Assembly: GCA_964527385.1 (NCBI GenBank)
Contig: CAZGPZ010000051.1
Span: forward strand, 1-7,386
Source: JANWHZ01 sp964527385
GTDB taxonomy: Bacteria; Patescibacteriota; Saccharimonadia; Saccharimonadales; UBA4665
Reading direction: 5' to 3'
DNA: 7,386 bases
Shown here: positions 5,312-7,386 of the stretch, one piece after another
How the letters are laid out: every line of letters begins with the position of its first letter
How positions within the stretch are numbered: position 1 is the stretch's first letter
Notes under the pieces: model-generated
Told to the model about the DNA's origin: nothing
Seen by the model: only the letters and a program-made list of their open reading frames with translations
The model's database searches: none
Position numbers and translations under genes: made by a program

Positions 5312-6607
5312 TCATGCTTTGCGGAGCGCTTTGCGAGCGGTGGCGACTTCGTCCCAGGGGTTCTCGCCGTTGGCGCGTTCGATGGTCTTTTCGTGGCCTT
5401 TGCCAAGGAGTAATACCGTGTCACCTTTGTGCGCGCGGGAGATGGCGAAATTGATCGCTTCCGTGCGGTCATGGACCAGGAAAAGGTCCGTTCCCTGTAC
5501 TTTGCCGGCGCGTTCGACGCCGGTCGCAATCTGGTTCATGATCATCATGCCGTCCACGTCGCGGTCATCTTCTTCCGTAATAATGACTTCGTCGGCGTAT
5601 TCGCCGGCCAGCTTGCCTTGCACGGCACGTTTGGTTTCGTCGCGGCGACCGGCCGAGCCGAACATGACGATCAGCTTGCCCTTCACGACCGGCTTTATGT
5701 CTTTGAATAACTTCTCGAAGCTGTCGGGCGTATGCGCGAAATCCACGATAACTGTGAAGTCCTGGCCCTCGTCGATAGTATTCATTCGCCCTTCGACGCC
5801 CTGCAGCGCCGCGATACCCTTAGTGATTTGCTCGTCGCTCAGCCCCACGACAGCGCCTGTCGCAGCGGCGGCCAGGGCGTTGCTGACATTGAAGCTGCCG
5901 GGCAGGTTCGTGTGCAGTTTCAATGTCGTGCCGTCGTAGGTCGCATCAAAATCGCTGCCCGATGGCGTCAGTTTGACGTTCTTTGCGCGCAAAGCACCGT
6001 GTTCTACACCGTACGTCACAGCATTCGGCATAATATCGGCGAAGTAGCGCCACGACGGGTCGTCGGCGTTAACGATGCCCGTACGCAAGCCGCGCCAGTT
6101 GTAGGCGGTCATTTTGAACAATCTCACCTTGGCCGCGCGGTAACGCTCAAACGTCCGGTGATAATCCAGGTGTTCGTGCGTCAGGTTCGTGAATACCGCA
6201 ACGCTGTAGGGCACGCCCCACACGCGGTGCTGCGCCAACGCATGGCTGGTAGTCTCTAGCACCAGCCACTCTACGCCCTGGGCTTTCATCCACTTGAGCC
6301 GCTTCATCAGTTCCGGCACCGGCACGGTCGTCATGTGGTGCACTTGCGGGCGGATGTCGTCGTTGGCGCCATACGCGACCGTCGTCATCAAGCCAACGTT
6401 GTAGCCGGCTTCGCGGAGCATCTTGTGAATCAAAAACGACGTGGTCGTCTTGCCATTCGTGCCCGTGACACCGATAACTTTTAATCCCCTTGCGGGGAAA
6501 CCGTTCACGATATTGTATGCAATTGCTTCGGCCAAATGCCCATATGGCTCAACAGCCTGGAACAAGCCCTTCGGAATGAGCTTTTTCACCATGTTTCGTG
6601 CGCTCAT
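5312..6607 (-). CDS. murE: MurE-like Mur ligase (UDP-MurNAc-tripeptide synthetase)
   Basis: Mur ligases join an amino acid to the UDP-MurNAc peptide in the cytoplasm using ATP; MurE adds the third residue. This 431-aa protein shows the P-loop GTNGKTTT (49-56), SSH-type TTSHALAQHRV (119-129), THEHLDYH (143-150), the carbamylated-Lys site AAKVRLF (K160), NADDP (180-184), PGSFNVSNALAAAA, VDFAHTPDSFEKL (288-300), GSAGRRDETKR (317-327) and LLLGKGHE (399-406). Two things are odd. Only about 45 residues precede the P-loop, versus about 110 in E. coli, so most of the UDP-substrate domain is missing. The DNPR specificity motif is replaced by TEEDDRDVDG (344-353), so the added amino acid cannot be called. 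I chose 6607 over 6718 because a promoter lies between them and homology starts after 6607. Confidence 0.88.
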   Translation of the reverse strand: MSARNMVKKLIPKGLFQAVEPYGHLAEAIAYNIVNGFPARGLKVIGVTGTNGKTTTSFLIHKMLREAGYNVGLMTTVAYGANDDIRPQVHHMTTVPVPELMKRLKWMKAQGVEWLVLETTSHALAQHRVWGVPYSVAVFTNLTHEHLDYHRTFERYRAAKVRLFKMTAYNWRGLRTGIVNADDPSWRYFADIMPNAVTYGVEHGALRAKNVKLTPSGSDFDATYDGTTLKLHTNLPGSFNVSNALAAAATGAVVGLSDEQITKGIAALQGVEGRMNTIDEGQDFTVIVDFAHTPDSFEKLFKDIKPVVKGKLIVMFGSAGRRDETKRAVQGKLAGEYADEVIITEEDDRDVDGMMIMNQIATGVERAGKVQGTDLFLVHDRTEAINFAISRAHKGDTVLLLGKGHEKTIERANGENPWDEVATARKALRKA

Positions 6608-6614
6608 ACACCCT

Positions 6615-6642
6615 AGTATACGGGCGTCATCCGGAAACCCAA
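6615..6642 (-). promoter_or_regulatory. murE promoter with leaderless spacing
   Basis: On the minus strand the -10 box TATACT (6620-6615) is preceded by TTGGGT (6642-6637) at 16-nt spacing. Only 7 nt separate the -10 box from the ATG at 6607, so the predicted transcript starts at the start codon. The intervening AGGGTGT is too close and too short to be a normal ribosome site. Confidence 0.6.
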
Positions 6643-6650
6643 AACCAAGG

Positions 6651-6878
6651 CTAGAACCTGAAATGTAAACGCTGGCCGGTCTCTTCGTTCCAACCCGGCT
6701 TGCCGGATTCTGTTTCATCCGCGGGCGCCGCTGATTCCGCAGGCGCTGGCGCTTGGGTTGTATATTCCTCAGGGATTACGATATCGTATGCTATTTCACC
6801 GTCGTCGAATACATACAGCCATGAGTATGCATCCGGCATAGGCCCGTGATTATCAGTCCAATCGATTTGTTCGCGCAT
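6651..6878 (-). CDS. Small acidic protein of unknown function (75 aa)
   Basis: I do not recognise this protein. The first half has a compact, aromatic-rich piece (DAYSWLYVFDDGEIAYDIVI, residues 16-35). The second half is a Pro/Ala/Glu-rich, probably disordered tail (TTQAPAPAESAAPADE) ending in WNEETGQRLHFRF. No signal or membrane segment is visible. The start at 6878 is well supported by GGAGG 8 nt upstream and an extended -10 TGCTATAGT at about 6901-6909. It lies 43 nt ahead of the murE-like gene, which appears to have its own promoter, so cotranscription is possible but not required. Confidence 0.65.
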   Translation of the reverse strand: MREQIDWTDNHGPMPDAYSWLYVFDDGEIAYDIVIPEEYTTQAPAPAESAAPADETESGKPGWNEETGQRLHFRF

Positions 6879-6900
6879 CTCCAGCCCTCCGTTTATACCT

Positions 6901-6909
6901 ACACTATAG
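6901..6909 (-). promoter_or_regulatory. Extended -10 promoter of the 75-aa gene
   Basis: On the minus strand TGCTATAGT combines the TGn extension with TATAGT. The predicted start gives a leader of about 15-20 nt containing the GGAGG ribosome site. No good -35 is visible, as is common for extended -10 promoters. Confidence 0.5.
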
Positions 6910-6974
6910 CATCATAGAGGGCAACAGATTGCAGTTAAAAACAGATACATTAATATAATTAGGGATTCGGCAGG

Positions 6975-7373
6975 TTAGCGCCCTGGGCGCTGATTGGGGC
7001 GCATCGATGGAATTTGCATCGTCTCATCAAACATGCCGGCACCTTCGTCGTCTGTCATAGGACCCTCATATCCGCCCTCGTCATTATAGTTATGCCCCCG
7101 AGGGTACGAAGGTGCCGCCGTTGGCCATTCGTGATCCGTTGGATAACCGTGCTGCCTTGCTTCATTAAGCAGAGCCGGCGGATATTGCCTGGGTTTATCG
7201 GCAATACTAGAGTGTCTTGTCAGGCCAGGGTCATCAGCTGAAAAGGCTTCATGTTCCTGATCACTATATTGCCCAAGGGCATCCCAGTCACTATACCCTG
7301 TTTCCTCTCGTATACGTTGGAGTGCCGCTTCTGGCGTGATTATTTGAGGGTGTTTGTTTTGATGATTGCTCAT
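6975..7373 (-). CDS. Hydrophilic, probably disordered protein of unknown function (132 aa)
   Basis: I do not recognise this protein. It is very hydrophilic, rich in Asp, Glu, Gln, His, Pro and Tyr, with no hydrophobic stretch, so it is neither secreted by a classical signal nor membrane bound. Residues 13-33 (TPEAALQRIREETGYSDWDA) could form one helix; the remainder (SYPRGHNYNDEGGYEGP and so on) looks unstructured. The start at 7373 is at the window edge. A TA-rich TTATAT is 6 nt upstream and no Shine-Dalgarno is seen, so it may be another leaderless start, but the promoter is cut off. It heads a run of three minus-strand genes ending with murE. Confidence 0.6.
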   Translation of the reverse strand: MSNHQNKHPQIITPEAALQRIREETGYSDWDALGQYSDQEHEAFSADDPGLTRHSSIADKPRQYPPALLNEARQHGYPTDHEWPTAAPSYPRGHNYNDEGGYEGPMTDDEGAGMFDETMQIPSMRPNQRPGR

Positions 7374-7386
7374 ACATACATATAAG

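Noticed and set aside
5319..5939. 206-codon plus-strand ORF
   Set aside because: It is antisense to murE, whose motifs are unambiguous; low-complexity Ser/Pro/Arg composition is typical of a shadow frame.
6608..6718. N-terminal extension of murE to the ATG at 6718
   Set aside because: The extra 37 residues overlap the end of the preceding gene, contain the promoter and show no Mur-ligase homology.
6977..6991. 15-nt GC palindrome AGCGCCC-T-GGGCGCT at the end of the 132-aa gene
   Set aside because: The loop is one base and no U-run follows on the minus strand, so a terminator is not supported.

Overview
The window looks like part of a small bacterial chromosome of the candidate phyla radiation, most likely Saccharibacteria (TM7) or a relative. 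I infer this from the style of the GroES mobile loop (SGFYLPD), the GroEL N-terminus and a short MurE-type ligase lacking most of the usual first domain. UGA is used as a stop, so there is no sign of the SR1/Gracilibacteria code. This placement rests on remembered family resemblance, not on a search.

Left edge (1-1212, minus strand): the heat-shock operon groES-groEL. It has a clear sigma70-type promoter, a near-perfect CIRCE operator, good Shine-Dalgarno sites and an AGCTA-rich hairpin between the genes. GroEL runs off the window after 258 codons.

1237-2985 (minus strand): a 65-residue unknown protein, then a 330-residue protein with a phosphoribosyltransferase-like signature. Next comes a consensus promoter and a structured leader of about 130 nt with mutually exclusive terminator and antiterminator pairings and a 24-codon upstream ORF. 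The leader precedes an 85-residue unknown protein that ends in its own hairpin terminator.

3018-5291 (plus strand): an unknown protein of 314-351 residues that ends in a 13-bp stem, then an EndoU-family RNase toxin gene with a small gene 3 nt behind it, which I infer to be its immunity protein. The toxin promoter carries a 29-bp dyad that covers the -10 box and the start codon, a likely autoregulatory operator.

5312-7386 (minus strand): a MurE-like ligase gene converging on the toxin module, preceded by two small hydrophilic proteins of unknown function.

Two themes link the parts. First, several genes (murE, the EndoU toxin, the 65-residue gene) have a -10 box only 7-9 nt before the ATG and no Shine-Dalgarno, which suggests leaderless mRNAs, whereas groES, groEL and other small genes have good ribosome sites. 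Second, the stretch between the housekeeping groESL and murE loci is an accessory island of unknown and toxin-like genes with unusually elaborate regulatory DNA.
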